Source: Phycisphaerae bacterium
GTDB lineage: Bacteria; Planctomycetota; Phycisphaerae; UBA1845; Fen-1342
Assembly (NCBI GenBank): GCA_016935035.1
Contig: JAFGRR010000149.1
Span: forward strand, 1 to 16,043
Length of the DNA stretch: 16,043 bases
Direction of reading: 5' to 3'
Shown here: positions 7,661-15,000 of the stretch, piece after piece
Numbering within the stretch: the stretch's first letter is position 1
How the letters are laid out: each line of letters opens with the position of its first letter
Notes under the pieces: generated by a model
The model's database searches: none
What the model was told of the DNA's origin: nothing
The model's input: only the letters and a program-made list of their open reading frames with translations
Program-made: the position numbers and the translations under genes

Positions 7661-9487
7661 ATGCCAGACACCAAGGATGTCAGGACAATCCTGGCGACCG
7701 ATTGCGGCTCCACCACCACCAAGGCCATTCTCATCGACAAGAAGGACGGCGAGTACCGTCTCATCAGTCGCGGCGAGGCACCCACTACCGTTGAGGCTCC
7801 CGCCGAGGACGTGACGCGCGGCGTGCTCAACGCCGTCGGCGAGATCGAGGATCTCACCAAGCGTCAGTTCATCAGGAATGACGGCATCTGGCTGCCACGC
7901 GAGGGCGACAATGGCTGCGATGCCTATGTCGGCACGAGCAGTGCCGGCGGTGGCCTCCAGATGATGGTCGCGGGCGTCGTCAAGAGCATGACCGCCGAGT
8001 CCGCTCAGCGCGCCGCGCTAGGCGCCGGCGCAATCGTCATGGACAGCCTCGCGACCAACGACGGTCGCCTGACCCACCAGCGCATCGAACGCATCCGCGC
8101 AATGCGACCGGACATGATCCTGGTCTCCGGCGGCACCGACGGTGGAACCATCAAGCACGTCGTCGAAATGGGTGAGATCATCGCCGCCGCTGATCCCAAG
8201 CCGCGCTTCGGCGTCGGCTTCAAGCTGCCCGTCATCTTCGCCGGCAACAACCAGGCCCACGACGAAATCCGGCGCAGCCTCGAGGACAAGTCGGCGCTCT
8301 ACATCACGGAGAACCTGCGCCCGACCCTCGAGATGGAGAATCTCAAGCCGGCGCGTGACAAGATCCACGACCTGTTCCTTGAGCACGTCATGGCCCAGGC
8401 CCCTGGCTACGGCAAGCTGATGACCTGGACCACCGTGCCGCTCATGCCCACCCCGGGCGCTGTCGGCCTCATCATGCAGCTCATCGCCCAGCGCGAGAAG
8501 ATCCAGGTGGTCGGCGTGGACATCGGTGGCGCCACGACCGACGTTTTCAGCGTCTTCCGCTCCGATGACGATGACCCCACCAGCGAAACCGTGTTCAACC
8601 GCACTGTGAGCGCCAACCTCGGCATGAGCTACAGCATCTTCAATGTTGTCGCCGAGACCGGCTTCGAGAACATCGTGCGCTGGGTGCCGCTCGACGTTGA
8701 TGAGATTGACATCCGCAATCGCATTCGCAACAAGATGATCCGCCCCACCACCATTCCGCAAACGCTCGACGAGCTCATGATCGAACAGGGCATCGCACGC
8801 GAGGCCCTGCGACTGGCCTTTATCCAGCACAAGCAAATGGCCGTCGGTCTCAAGGGCGTGCAGCAGCAGCGCTCCATCAGTGACACCTTCTCACAGGAAC
8901 TCTCCGGCCAGACGCTGGTCGACATGATGGGCCTCGACATGATCGTCGGCTCCGGCGGCGTCATGTCGCATAGCCCACGCCGGAATCAGAGCGCTCTCAT
9001 GATGATCGACGGCTTTCGACCCGAGGGCTTCACCGAGCTTACGGTGGACTCGATTTTCATGATGCCGCAGCTCGGCGTCCTGAGCACGGTCAATGAGCAG
9101 GCCGCCCTACAAGTGTTCAACAAGGACTGCCTGATCCGGCTGGGATTCTGCGTCGCGCCGACCGGCAAGGGCAAGCCCGGCGCGCCGTGCATGAAGGTCG
9201 AGATCCGCTCCAGCGGCCAGTCGTCGACACATCAGCTCAAAGTCGGCGACCTGGAACTCGTCCCGCTCGAAGCCGGCCAGAAGGCGACCGTCACGGTCTC
9301 GCCCGCCAAGGGGTTCGACATGGGCGAGGGTCCGGGACGTCCGGTAAGTCGCGAGATAACTGGCGGCGTCGTCGGCCTGATACTGGACGGGCGCGGCCGC
9401 CCGTTCGACCTGCCGAAGGATCGGGCGGCCCGCGTGGCGACGCTGACGGCCTGGAACAAGGCGCTGGATATCTATCCGGAACTCTAA
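7661..9487 (+). CDS. MutL/GlmL-family ASKHA ATPase (glutamate mutase-associated type)
   Basis: The 608-residue protein carries the two sugar-kinase/Hsp70-type phosphate motifs: ATDCGSTTTKAILI at 12-25 and VGVDIGGATTDVFS at 284-297. Also visible are YVGTSSAGGGLQMMVAGVV (89-107), DMILVSGGTDGGT (151-163), VIFAGNNQA (191-199) and IVGSGGVMSH (428-437), the pattern of the MutL family. Members are encoded beside the adenosyl-B12 enzymes glutamate mutase and ornithine aminomutase and are thought to protect or reactivate them. Here there is no mutase subunit nearby. Relative to the roughly 460-residue clostridial proteins I recall, it has about 120-130 extra residues from near 480, apparently beta-rich and ending in a GGVVGLILDGRGRPFDLP segment. 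The ATG is kept although its ribosome site is weak. The name does not imply DNA mismatch repair. Confidence 0.85.
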   Translation: MPDTKDVRTILATDCGSTTTKAILIDKKDGEYRLISRGEAPTTVEAPAEDVTRGVLNAVGEIEDLTKRQFIRNDGIWLPREGDNGCDAYVGTSSAGGGLQMMVAGVVKSMTAESAQRAALGAGAIVMDSLATNDGRLTHQRIERIRAMRPDMILVSGGTDGGTIKHVVEMGEIIAAADPKPRFGVGFKLPVIFAGNNQAHDEIRRSLEDKSALYITENLRPTLEMENLKPARDKIHDLFLEHVMAQAPGYGKLMTWTTVPLMPTPGAVGLIMQLIAQREKIQVVGVDIGGATTDVFSVFRSDDDDPTSETVFNRTVSANLGMSYSIFNVVAETGFENIVRWVPLDVDEIDIRNRIRNKMIRPTTIPQTLDELMIEQGIAREALRLAFIQHKQMAVGLKGVQQQRSISDTFSQELSGQTLVDMMGLDMIVGSGGVMSHSPRRNQSALMMIDGFRPEGFTELTVDSIFMMPQLGVLSTVNEQAALQVFNKDCLIRLGFCVAPTGKGKPGAPCMKVEIRSSGQSSTHQLKVGDLELVPLEAGQKATVTVSPAKGFDMGEGPGRPVSREITGGVVGLILDGRGRPFDLPKDRAARVATLTAWNKALDIYPEL

Positions 9488-9531
9488 GTCTCCGATAATC
9501 AAGCGGGGTGTACAAGAATCAGCAATAGTGC

Positions 9532-9558
9532 TTGGCACCGCGACCTGAAACGTTTAAT
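9532..9558 (+). promoter_or_regulatory. Weak promoter candidate before the beta-helix gene
   Basis: TTGGCA (9532-9537) and TTTAAT (9553-9558, five of six consensus bases) are only 15 bases apart, shorter than ideal. Transcription would start shortly before the ribosome site at 9571. The gene might instead be read through from the MutL gene, whose stop is 97 bases upstream of the chosen start. Confidence 0.3.
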
Positions 9559-9570
9559 GTGTAGGCGAAA

Positions 9571-9578
9571 GAGAGGTG
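9571..9578 (+). promoter_or_regulatory. Shine-Dalgarno site favouring the GTG at 9585
   Basis: GAGAGGTG matches the anti-16S core and is correctly spaced for the GTG at 9585. It overlaps the alternative GTG at 9576, which therefore cannot use it. This moves the start three codons in from the longest frame. Confidence 0.55.
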
Positions 9579-9584
9579 TCAACT

Positions 9585-10973
9585 GTGGCTGACTCTGTTG
9601 CTACCATGCCTGTCGTCGTGCCAACTGACGGAATGACCGTCACTGAGAGCATCCGCCTCAAACCGGGCACTTACGTCCTTCCTCATGGCATGACCATCGC
9701 CGCTGACAACGTCACAATCGACGGCAGCAGCGCTACCATCGTCGGCACCGACCGCGCCGGCACCGCTATCACCGTCAGAGGACGCTCTGGCGTCACCATC
9801 CGCAACTGCCGCATCCGCGATTTCTATCACGGCATCGCCGTCCATGGCGGCCGCGATCTCACCATCACCGGCAATTGCGTTACCGGTACCGCGGAAGTCG
9901 TCACAAACACCGTGTTTCTCAACATCTGGGAACCCGCCGAAAACGCCTACGGCGCCGGCATTCTGCTCAATCGCGTCGAAAACGCCGACGTCAACGACAA
10001 CAACCTTCAGCACCAGATGAACGGGTTGCTCACCTATCATTGCCGCGCCCTGCGCGTCAGGCAGAACAACGCCTGCTACAACAGCGGCTTCGGCTTCCAC
10101 CTCTTCGAGACCTGTGACAGCATCTTCGAGGAAAACTGGGCCGACTACTGCAATCGCTACCAGCCACGCGACGAGAACGGCGTGCGCGTCGGGGCCGGCA
10201 GCTACGGACATATGGGCGCCGATGCCACCGGTTTCCTCCTGATTCACGGCTCGTGCAATAACGTCCTGCGCCGCAACTTCGCGCGGCTAGGCGGTGACGG
10301 GTTCTTCCTGGCCGGCCGCCGGCCCGACGGTGTCGACGTACCCTGCAACGACAATCTCTTCGAGGAAAACGACGGTTCGCTGAGCCCCAACATTGCCTTC
10401 GAGGCGACGTTCTCAAGCGGGAACATCTTCAGGAACAACTGGGCCGATCGTTGCAACTACGGCTTCTGGCTCGGCTTTTCCAGCAAGAACATCCTCGAAG
10501 GAAACCGCATGCTATGGAACCGCCAGGCCGGCATCGCCGTCGAGAACGGCGCCGATATGCAGGTCCGTGACAACGACTTCCAGAGTAACGGCAACGGCAT
10601 TCTGATCTGGACCAGGCACTCCGCTTCGTTCCTCGCGACCGACAACACCAACAGCACCAGCCGAAACTGGACGATCACGAACAACCGCTTCCTGAAGAAC
10701 GGCACCGGTATCGCGATCCTGGCCAATATGGATCACGGTATCCGCCCCGCAACTGAACTCCCAGAGGACCAGACTGAGTCACGTCCGCGCGACCACGTCA
10801 TCCGCGACAACGATATCCAGGAAAACCGCATCGGCGTTCACCTGTGCCACGCCGACCGCACCGTGATCGAGAAAAACAAGCTGGCCCACAACGTCGAGGC
10901 CGACCTGCGCCGCGACGACGACCACAACACAAAACTGGGCCCGAACCTCGGAAGCGCCGGCGCTTACCTGTAA
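9585..10973 (+). CDS. Right-handed parallel beta-helix repeat protein
   Basis: The 462-residue product is built almost entirely of PbH1-type coils of about 22-24 residues, as in pectate lyase-like and NosD-like proteins. Each coil has the pattern hydrophobic-x-N-N/D-x-hydrophobic-x-x-N-x-x-G-hydrophobic, for example VTIRNCRIRDFYHGIAV, VRQNNACYNSGFGFHLF, FRNNWADRCNYGFWLGF, VRDNDFQSNGNGILIW, ITNNRFLKNGTGIAIL and IRDNDIQENRIGVHL. Asparagine ladders are evident. There is no signal peptide or membrane segment at any candidate start, which is odd because such proteins are usually exported and act on polysaccharides. The catalytic residues of a lyase or hydrolase could not be picked out. It follows the MutL gene on the same strand, with no evident functional link. 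Confidence 0.85.
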   Translation: MADSVATMPVVVPTDGMTVTESIRLKPGTYVLPHGMTIAADNVTIDGSSATIVGTDRAGTAITVRGRSGVTIRNCRIRDFYHGIAVHGGRDLTITGNCVTGTAEVVTNTVFLNIWEPAENAYGAGILLNRVENADVNDNNLQHQMNGLLTYHCRALRVRQNNACYNSGFGFHLFETCDSIFEENWADYCNRYQPRDENGVRVGAGSYGHMGADATGFLLIHGSCNNVLRRNFARLGGDGFFLAGRRPDGVDVPCNDNLFEENDGSLSPNIAFEATFSSGNIFRNNWADRCNYGFWLGFSSKNILEGNRMLWNRQAGIAVENGADMQVRDNDFQSNGNGILIWTRHSASFLATDNTNSTSRNWTITNNRFLKNGTGIAILANMDHGIRPATELPEDQTESRPRDHVIRDNDIQENRIGVHLCHADRTVIEKNKLAHNVEADLRRDDDHNTKLGPNLGSAGAYL

Positions 10974-11267
10974 GACGCCCCCTCCAGAGAGCTACGACCG
11001 CGACTGTCGCGCTGATTCGACACCAACGTCGGGTGGTGCAGTCGCCTGCGCGGTTGTAACACCCGATTTCGCGGCCCCTCCCATCAGAACTCCGGACGCG
11101 AGTCCGGGGCCAAGCTCGCCTGTGCGAGGCGGGTCTTGATGGCTGGCGACTTCATTCCGCCAGATTCGTGGTGTGCCCCCAATATGCGACCACAAGCAGC
11201 GTGCCGAGACACGCTGCCACACGAAGCGTTGTTGGGCCCCCTCCTGACGTATGCCATTAAACACAAT
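10974..11267. other. Intergenic stretch with small hairpins
   Basis: No gene is seen. Two short hairpins lie 119-155 bases after the beta-helix stop: ccggac-gcga-gtccgg (11092-11107) and ctcgc-ctgt-gcgag (11115-11128). Neither has a T-run, so a terminator role for the plus-strand gene is only possible. The open frames across here are arginine-rich and overlap on both strands. Confidence 0.4.
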
Positions 11268-11308
11268 GGTGGCGCCAACGGCCGGCGTATACGGCCGTTG
11301 GCGCCACC
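11268..11308 (-). terminator. Strong hairpin after the PEP-CTERM remnant
   Basis: A perfect 17-base GC-rich stem pairs 11268-11284 (ggtggcgccaacggccg) with 11292-11308 around a 7-base loop. The stem extends by four pairs (11264-11267 with 11310-11313) past a single bulged base. Read on the minus strand the stem is followed by ATTGTGTTTAATGG, a short T-rich stretch, so it fits termination of transcripts coming from the PEP-CTERM gene or the decayed gene beside it. Confidence 0.6.
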
Positions 11309-11340
11309 GATTGGTTATACGACTTTCTGGGCGTACTCGA

Positions 11341-11430
11341 TCAGCGTCCGCGACGCAGCAGAACCGCACCCAGACCCAACAGCAGCAGGATCGTGGGCTC
11401 CGGTTCGTGTTTCGGAGGAGGGACGGCCCA
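11341..11430 (-). pseudogene. Orphan PEP-CTERM sorting signal (decayed gene 3' end)
   Basis: Read on the minus strand and ending at a TGA (11341-11343), the frame gives WAVPPPKHEP, then PEPTILLLLGLGAVLL and RRGR. This is a complete PEP-CTERM signal: the Pro-Glu-Pro motif, a hydrophobic helix and a terminal arginine cluster. The residues before it look like no protein domain, the frame is closed by a TGA at 11536-11538, and there is no start codon with a ribosome site. It is most likely the surviving tail of a second secreted-protein gene, downstream of and parallel to the intact one. The strong hairpin at 11268-11308 would be its original terminator. Confidence 0.65.
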
Positions 11431-11463
11431 GCCCAGCCATCTTCCCCGTAATGGCTGGGCTGG
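11428..11463. repeat. Perfect 13-base inverted repeat
   Basis: ccagcccagccat (11428-11440) and atggctgggctgg (11451-11463) flank a 10-base loop. The hairpin lies between the intact PEP-CTERM gene (stop at 11566) and the orphan sorting signal. On the minus strand there is no T-run immediately after the stem, so it may be a terminator of the intact gene or an inserted short palindromic repeat. Confidence 0.65.
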
Positions 11464-11565
11464 CGTTGACCTCGCGGCTACGGCCGGATAGCTCTGGTCC
11501 GCCGCGGAAAGCGTTCGATCTCGGGCCGCTGCGGGTCACGAGTTCACGGGCGTTGCTACCAAGCC

Positions 11566-12432
11566 TCATCGACGACGGCCAAACACCAGCACGGCAATGG
11601 CAAACAACGCTGCCGCGCCAGGTTCGGGAATCACCCTGAACACGACATCGTCCGGCGAACTGAGCCCGTACTCGCCGGTATTCCACAGATCTGTCTTGGC
11701 GAACACGTCGTAGTAGCTGGCCGAATTGGCCCCATCCGACGTGCCCACCAACGTTTTCAATCCCAGGAACAGCGAGTATTCCTGGCCGACCATGCCAGGG
11801 AATACGAACTCATGGGTGTAGTCGAGCCCGTACTGATGCTCGCCGAGCGGCGTCAGGCAACCGTCCCAGGCTCCCATCGTCGAGTACTCGTCGCGATCAG
11901 GGTATGCGATCACCTCAGCTTCACCCTCGACCTCGACGAGGAAGAACGAACTCTGTTTCTCCTGCACGTTAAGGTCGAACTCGGCATAGGCTCGCGCAGA
12001 AAGACCGGTGAAGCCTTCGCGCGCTTCCAAGACACCGCTCACATCGGCCGTCAGACAGACGGTTACGAGCGTGCCGTCGGGCAGTGTCGGTGACTCAATG
12101 ACGAAGGGCTTGTAACTCTCAACTTCGGCGCCGCCGCTGGTGTACGAGCCCAGATACGGGTCGTGACCGGTAAGCTGGCACCACGCCTGACTGACACCAG
12201 TTTCATCAACCGCGATGCTCCCGTACGAGTGAGCCTGGGAGTCTGTGAGCCACCCAAAAGTCGTGTATCCGCTGGCACCCGCCTCGTACATGCCCTCAGC
12301 CTCCCCCGCGGGTCCCGGAGGCATGCCGGCCCAGGCCCACACAGATGGAACGCTGCCCGCGGCCGTCTGTACTCCACCAAGCAGCGCTGCACAGCAAAGG
12401 CTGCACACCAGAACAACAGTTACTCTTGTCAT
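11566..12432 (-). CDS. Secreted PEP-CTERM sorting domain protein
   Basis: The 288-residue product starts with a signal peptide (MTRVTVVLVCSLCCAALLGG, cleavage probably after TAAG at about 26) and ends with a PEP-CTERM signal, VIPEPGAAALFAIAVLVFG followed by RRR. Such proteins are exported, cleaved by an exosortase and anchored or released at the surface. No exosortase is in the window. The central region is beta-rich and aromatic, with many acidic residues, and contains SYYDVFAKTDLWNTGEYG near 250. I do not recognise a domain; it may be a DVUF-like or adhesin-like sandwich, but that is a guess. The ATG at 12430-12432 is chosen because it begins the signal peptide and follows GGGAGAGGGG. The longer frame to 12687 adds 85 residues without protein character. 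Confidence 0.85.
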   Translation of the reverse strand: MTRVTVVLVCSLCCAALLGGVQTAAGSVPSVWAWAGMPPGPAGEAEGMYEAGASGYTTFGWLTDSQAHSYGSIAVDETGVSQAWCQLTGHDPYLGSYTSGGAEVESYKPFVIESPTLPDGTLVTVCLTADVSGVLEAREGFTGLSARAYAEFDLNVQEKQSSFFLVEVEGEAEVIAYPDRDEYSTMGAWDGCLTPLGEHQYGLDYTHEFVFPGMVGQEYSLFLGLKTLVGTSDGANSASYYDVFAKTDLWNTGEYGLSSPDDVVFRVIPEPGAAALFAIAVLVFGRRR

Positions 12433-12436
12433 CGTA

Positions 12437-12446
12437 CCCCTCTCCC
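12437..12446 (-). promoter_or_regulatory. Ribosome binding site fixing the PEP-CTERM start
   Basis: GGGAGAGGGG on the minus strand ends four bases before the ATG at 12430-12432. Together with the signal peptide that begins there, it rules out the upstream in-frame start at 12687. Confidence 0.6.
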
Positions 12447-12462
12447 ATGTAAGTGATGCCTG

Positions 12463-12531
12463 GTCACGCCTTCGGCCGCGTGACGATTCTGAATGCGAAG
12501 TGCACGGTGTTCGCGAGCCGCCGACTCGCGA
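12463..12531 (-). promoter_or_regulatory. Two inverted repeats in the PEP-CTERM leader
   Basis: gtcacgc (12463-12469) pairs with gcgtgac (12478-12484) around an 8-base loop, and tcgcgag (12511-12517) pairs with ctcgcga (12525-12531) around 7 bases. They lie 31-99 bases before the ATG and could be operators or hairpins of the mRNA leader. No promoter hexamers were recognised with confidence. Confidence 0.35.
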
Positions 12532-13124
12532 GACGCACACCACTTCGCCCCGGTCCACAAGGTGGGCGTTGGCGTGGCAATAGACCTGTGCGTGAAAACC
12601 CCACATACGCGACACGGGCCGACGCGCGCCACGCGCATCGCCATCGATCGAGCCGTATGTCTCCATCAACTCATATGCCCGCCACACCGCGCAAGTCTAC
12701 TGAAAACTCCGATAAACGAGCATTCCGCTGTTTGCCCGGCCCGCCCCCGTTGCCGGCTGCGCCCATTGAGTGTCCACACGTGATCCCAGGCACTCCAGAT
12801 ACACCTTACGCGCCGTAACAACCAATCGCGTGCGGCATCCCGAGACGATCACTTGTACGCACTAACTTGCGTATTGTGGATTAGCTTGTCGAAGACCGTT
12901 TGAAACGACTTGCGCGGCTGCGTCCAGTGGACTTAGAGACTCTTGAACCTATCCCAAAACCGGAATTCTGATCCGAGCCGCGACCGTGAGTGATCGGTTG
13001 TGCCGCAAAACGAAAGGTTTCTCAGTCAACCGCTTCCTCAAGGGCGCGGCTCTGTTCGGTATCAGGATAGCTTCTTGTGAAACAAGAGACTATGCGGGAA
13101 CCCCATCAAGCCGCCCAACGCACC

Positions 13125-14726
13125 CTACAGCCGCACCGACCGATTACGGTCGCGATCAGGGAAGTCGGCCGAGCGCGTCTCCCCTTCCGCCGTCACGAAG
13201 ATGCCGCGGCGGTCGCCGACGACTGGGCACTCGCGCTCGCAGATGCCGCAGCCGATGCAGCGATCGATATCAACACGTGGCAGTAGCAGGTCCACTGTTG
13301 AGCCGTCGGCGCGGGTGCGGGTTACGTGTTCGACGTAAATCGCCTTGGGGCTGGTCGGGCACAACTCCTCGCACACCACGCACTGAATGCTCTTGCTGTG
13401 CGGCAGGCAGCGGCTGAAATCCACGTGCGCGGTGCCCAATCGGATCGGCCCTTGCTCGGCGAATTCGCCGAGGCCGAGCTTGCGCGCAATCGGAATCTGC
13501 TGAATCGCACCCGTCGGGCACACCTGTCCGCAAGCCGTGCAATGAAGCTGGCAGTGCCCCACGCGGAAGTTCATCACCGGCGTCCAAAGCCCCTCCAGAC
13601 CGCTCTCGAACCACGCCGGCTGGAGTACGTTCGTCGGACACACGCGAATGCACTGGTCGCATTTGAGGCAGCGTTCGAGGAATCCGAGCTCTTCGACGGC
13701 CCCCGGCGGCCGGATCGCCTGCGTTGAGAAATCCACCGTGCTGCGACCCGTCAGCCGCGTTAACGGGAAGAACAGCAGCCCCGTCACGCCGCCGAACACG
13801 AGCTTTCGCCGATTGGTGTCCGTGCCGGCGATCTCATGCTCGCGCGGCGGAAACAGGCGGAAGCTCAGCGACCCTTCCGGGCACTCCTCAACACAGTTGA
13901 AGCACACGAAGCACTCGGCCTTGCGCAGACTGGCATGCGGGTCGCAGGCCCCTTCGCAGCCGAGCCGGCAGCGGTTGCAGCCGTTGCAGGCAACCGTGTC
14001 GCGCTCGATCCGCCACCACGCGAACCGGCTCAGTACGCCCAGCAGCGCCCCCAGCGGGCACAGCACCCGACAGAAGAACCGCGGATACACGACGTTCATC
14101 GCGACCAGCCCGAACAGCATGCCGCCGATCAGCCACGCCCCCTGGTACACGCCATGCTCGCCCGTCGCCGCCATCCCGACCGTCGGCAGCACCGCCCCCG
14201 TCATCGAGCGATACAGCAGGCAGATCGGATCGAGCAGCCCGATTTGCAGCGTCCCCAGCGCCGCCGCCACCAGCATGCCGGCAAGGATGTAGTACTTGAC
14301 GCGTTGCAGCGGCCGATAGCGATTAACGTCAATCGCCGCCCGTCCCGGATGCCGTCCCAGCGCCCATCCCACGAAGTGATGCAGCGCCCCATATGGGCAA
14401 ACCCACCCGCAGAAGAACCGCCCGATGAAAAGCGTCGGCACCAGGATAATCAGCGACCACAGCAGCCCCTTGTACACCGTGTGCGTGGTCAGTGCCGTGG
14501 ACAGCCCGATCAGCGGGTCAATCTCCAGCACCTTGCTGACCCAGTGCCGCAGCCCCGGATAGCTGTCGAGATTGGCGAACGTCGTCAGCCAGACGAAGCA
14601 GACGAACAGTGCGAAGCACACCGTCTGCGCAACGACGCGAACCGTCGTAACGCGCAGCAGATTCCATCCCGAATCCAGAAACCGGTTCGTCCGCCTCTTC
14701 GCCTTGCCCGATTCCACTCGACCCAT
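13125..14726 (-). CDS. NapH/NapG-like fused membrane polyferredoxin
   Basis: The 533-residue protein is a membrane-bound iron-sulfur electron carrier. Its first 290 residues resemble NapH: membrane segments at about 30-50, 86-103, 147-163 and 198-213, the paired motifs CGWVCPYG (106-113) and CRVLCPLG (219-226), then two cysteine clusters, CNGCNRCRLGCEGACDP (247-263) and CFVCFNCVEECP (272-283). A twin-arginine-like stretch NRRKLVFGGVTGLLFF (305-320) follows, and then a NapG-like part with CLKCDQCIRVCP (353), CQLHCTACGQVCP (392), CVVCEELCP (449) and CIGCGICERECP (490). It probably takes electrons from quinol and passes them across the membrane through about six clusters. No nitrate reductase or other terminal enzyme is adjacent, so the partner is unknown. 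The ATG has GAGG (734-737 of 14xxx) seven bases upstream. Confidence 0.88.
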   Translation of the reverse strand: MGRVESGKAKRRTNRFLDSGWNLLRVTTVRVVAQTVCFALFVCFVWLTTFANLDSYPGLRHWVSKVLEIDPLIGLSTALTTHTVYKGLLWSLIILVPTLFIGRFFCGWVCPYGALHHFVGWALGRHPGRAAIDVNRYRPLQRVKYYILAGMLVAAALGTLQIGLLDPICLLYRSMTGAVLPTVGMAATGEHGVYQGAWLIGGMLFGLVAMNVVYPRFFCRVLCPLGALLGVLSRFAWWRIERDTVACNGCNRCRLGCEGACDPHASLRKAECFVCFNCVEECPEGSLSFRLFPPREHEIAGTDTNRRKLVFGGVTGLLFFPLTRLTGRSTVDFSTQAIRPPGAVEELGFLERCLKCDQCIRVCPTNVLQPAWFESGLEGLWTPVMNFRVGHCQLHCTACGQVCPTGAIQQIPIARKLGLGEFAEQGPIRLGTAHVDFSRCLPHSKSIQCVVCEELCPTSPKAIYVEHVTRTRADGSTVDLLLPRVDIDRCIGCGICERECPVVGDRRGIFVTAEGETRSADFPDRDRNRSVRL

Positions 14727-14796
14727 ACCCGCGCCTCACGCCCTCCTCGCCCAATCCGAGCCCGAGCGGAAGCGAGTGGGCATATTGCTGTTAACC

Positions 14797-14819
14797 GAGC
14801 CCGAGCGGCAGCGAGGGAC
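14797..14819 (+). repeat. Degenerate third copy of the GAGCCCGAGCGG repeat
   Basis: gagcccgagcgg (14797-14808) followed by cagcgagggac repeats the left end of the inverted-repeat element with a few changes, ten bases after it and in the same orientation. This shows that the unit occurs as a repeat on its own, not only as the ends of the element. Confidence 0.65.
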
Positions 14820-14851
14820 GTATTCCGAATAGCGACGAACCAACGGAGCCA

Positions 14852-14872
14852 CGAAGCGACGAAGCGACGAAG
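14852..14872 (+). repeat. Tandem CGAAGCGA tract
   Basis: The 8-mer cgaagcga is repeated in tandem 2.6 times. A related word, agcgacgaa, stands just upstream at about 14831. The tract lies inside the inverted-repeat element. Confidence 0.65.
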
Positions 14873-14916
14873 GTAACGACAAAGACTGCGTCCCGGGAGG
14901 GCTCTCAACGCGTTCT

Positions 14917-14933
14917 GAACCCTGAACCCTGAA
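14917..14933 (+). repeat. Tandem GAACCCT tract
   Basis: gaaccct occurs twice in tandem followed by gaa, directly next to the right inverted end of the 217-base element. The role is unknown. Confidence 0.6.
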
Positions 14934-15000
14934 AACCAATATGCCCACTCGCTTCCGCTCGGGCTCTGATCCGCGTCCCACGCCAAACGCATACAGCAAC

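Larger units (their letters stand above)
12433..13124. other. Long intergenic region without a recognisable gene
   Basis: About 690 bases separate the PEP-CTERM gene from the polyferredoxin gene, both on the minus strand. The part nearest the PEP-CTERM start holds its leader. The rest is less GC-rich than the genes and holds only small palindromes: tacgca-ctaact-tgcgta (12856-12873) and tcttgt-gaa-acaaga (13073-13087). The latter lies 38 bases beyond the polyferredoxin stop and is a weak terminator candidate. Open frames here are low in ordinary protein character and lack ribosome sites. Confidence 0.45.
14754..14970. repeat. 217-base element bounded by 34-base inverted repeats
   Basis: The left end 14754-14787 and the right end 14937-14970 are inverted copies matching at 33 of 34 bases, with a perfect core of 30 bases (14758-14787 and 14937-14966) containing cccgagcggaagcgag and tgggcatattg. 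The 149 bases between include simple tandem tracts and a partial third copy. The form recalls a small non-autonomous element, but I see no convincing target duplication and no transposase. A pair of dispersed intergenic repeats in opposite orientation is the alternative. Confidence 0.75.

Noticed and set aside
8018..8836. A 272-residue minus-strand frame opposite the MutL-family gene, and a similar 222-residue one at 9579-10247 opposite the beta-helix gene
   Set aside because: Both are rich in Ala, Val, Asp and Gly as expected from reading GC-rich codons backwards, and the coding strand has clear family motifs.
11341..11568. Stop-codon readthrough of the intact PEP-CTERM gene into the second sorting signal
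   Set aside because: The two are in the same frame, 225 bases apart, but a further in-frame TGA at 11536-11538 intervenes and the sequence between does not look like protein.
12433..12687. N-terminal extension of the PEP-CTERM protein by 85 residues
   Set aside because: It would bury the signal peptide. The internal ATG has a ribosome site and begins a proper leader.
13836..14876. A 346-residue plus-strand frame opposite the polyferredoxin gene
   Set aside because: Its composition (Arg, Gln, Pro, Ala) is unlike a folded protein, and it continues into the repeat mosaic.
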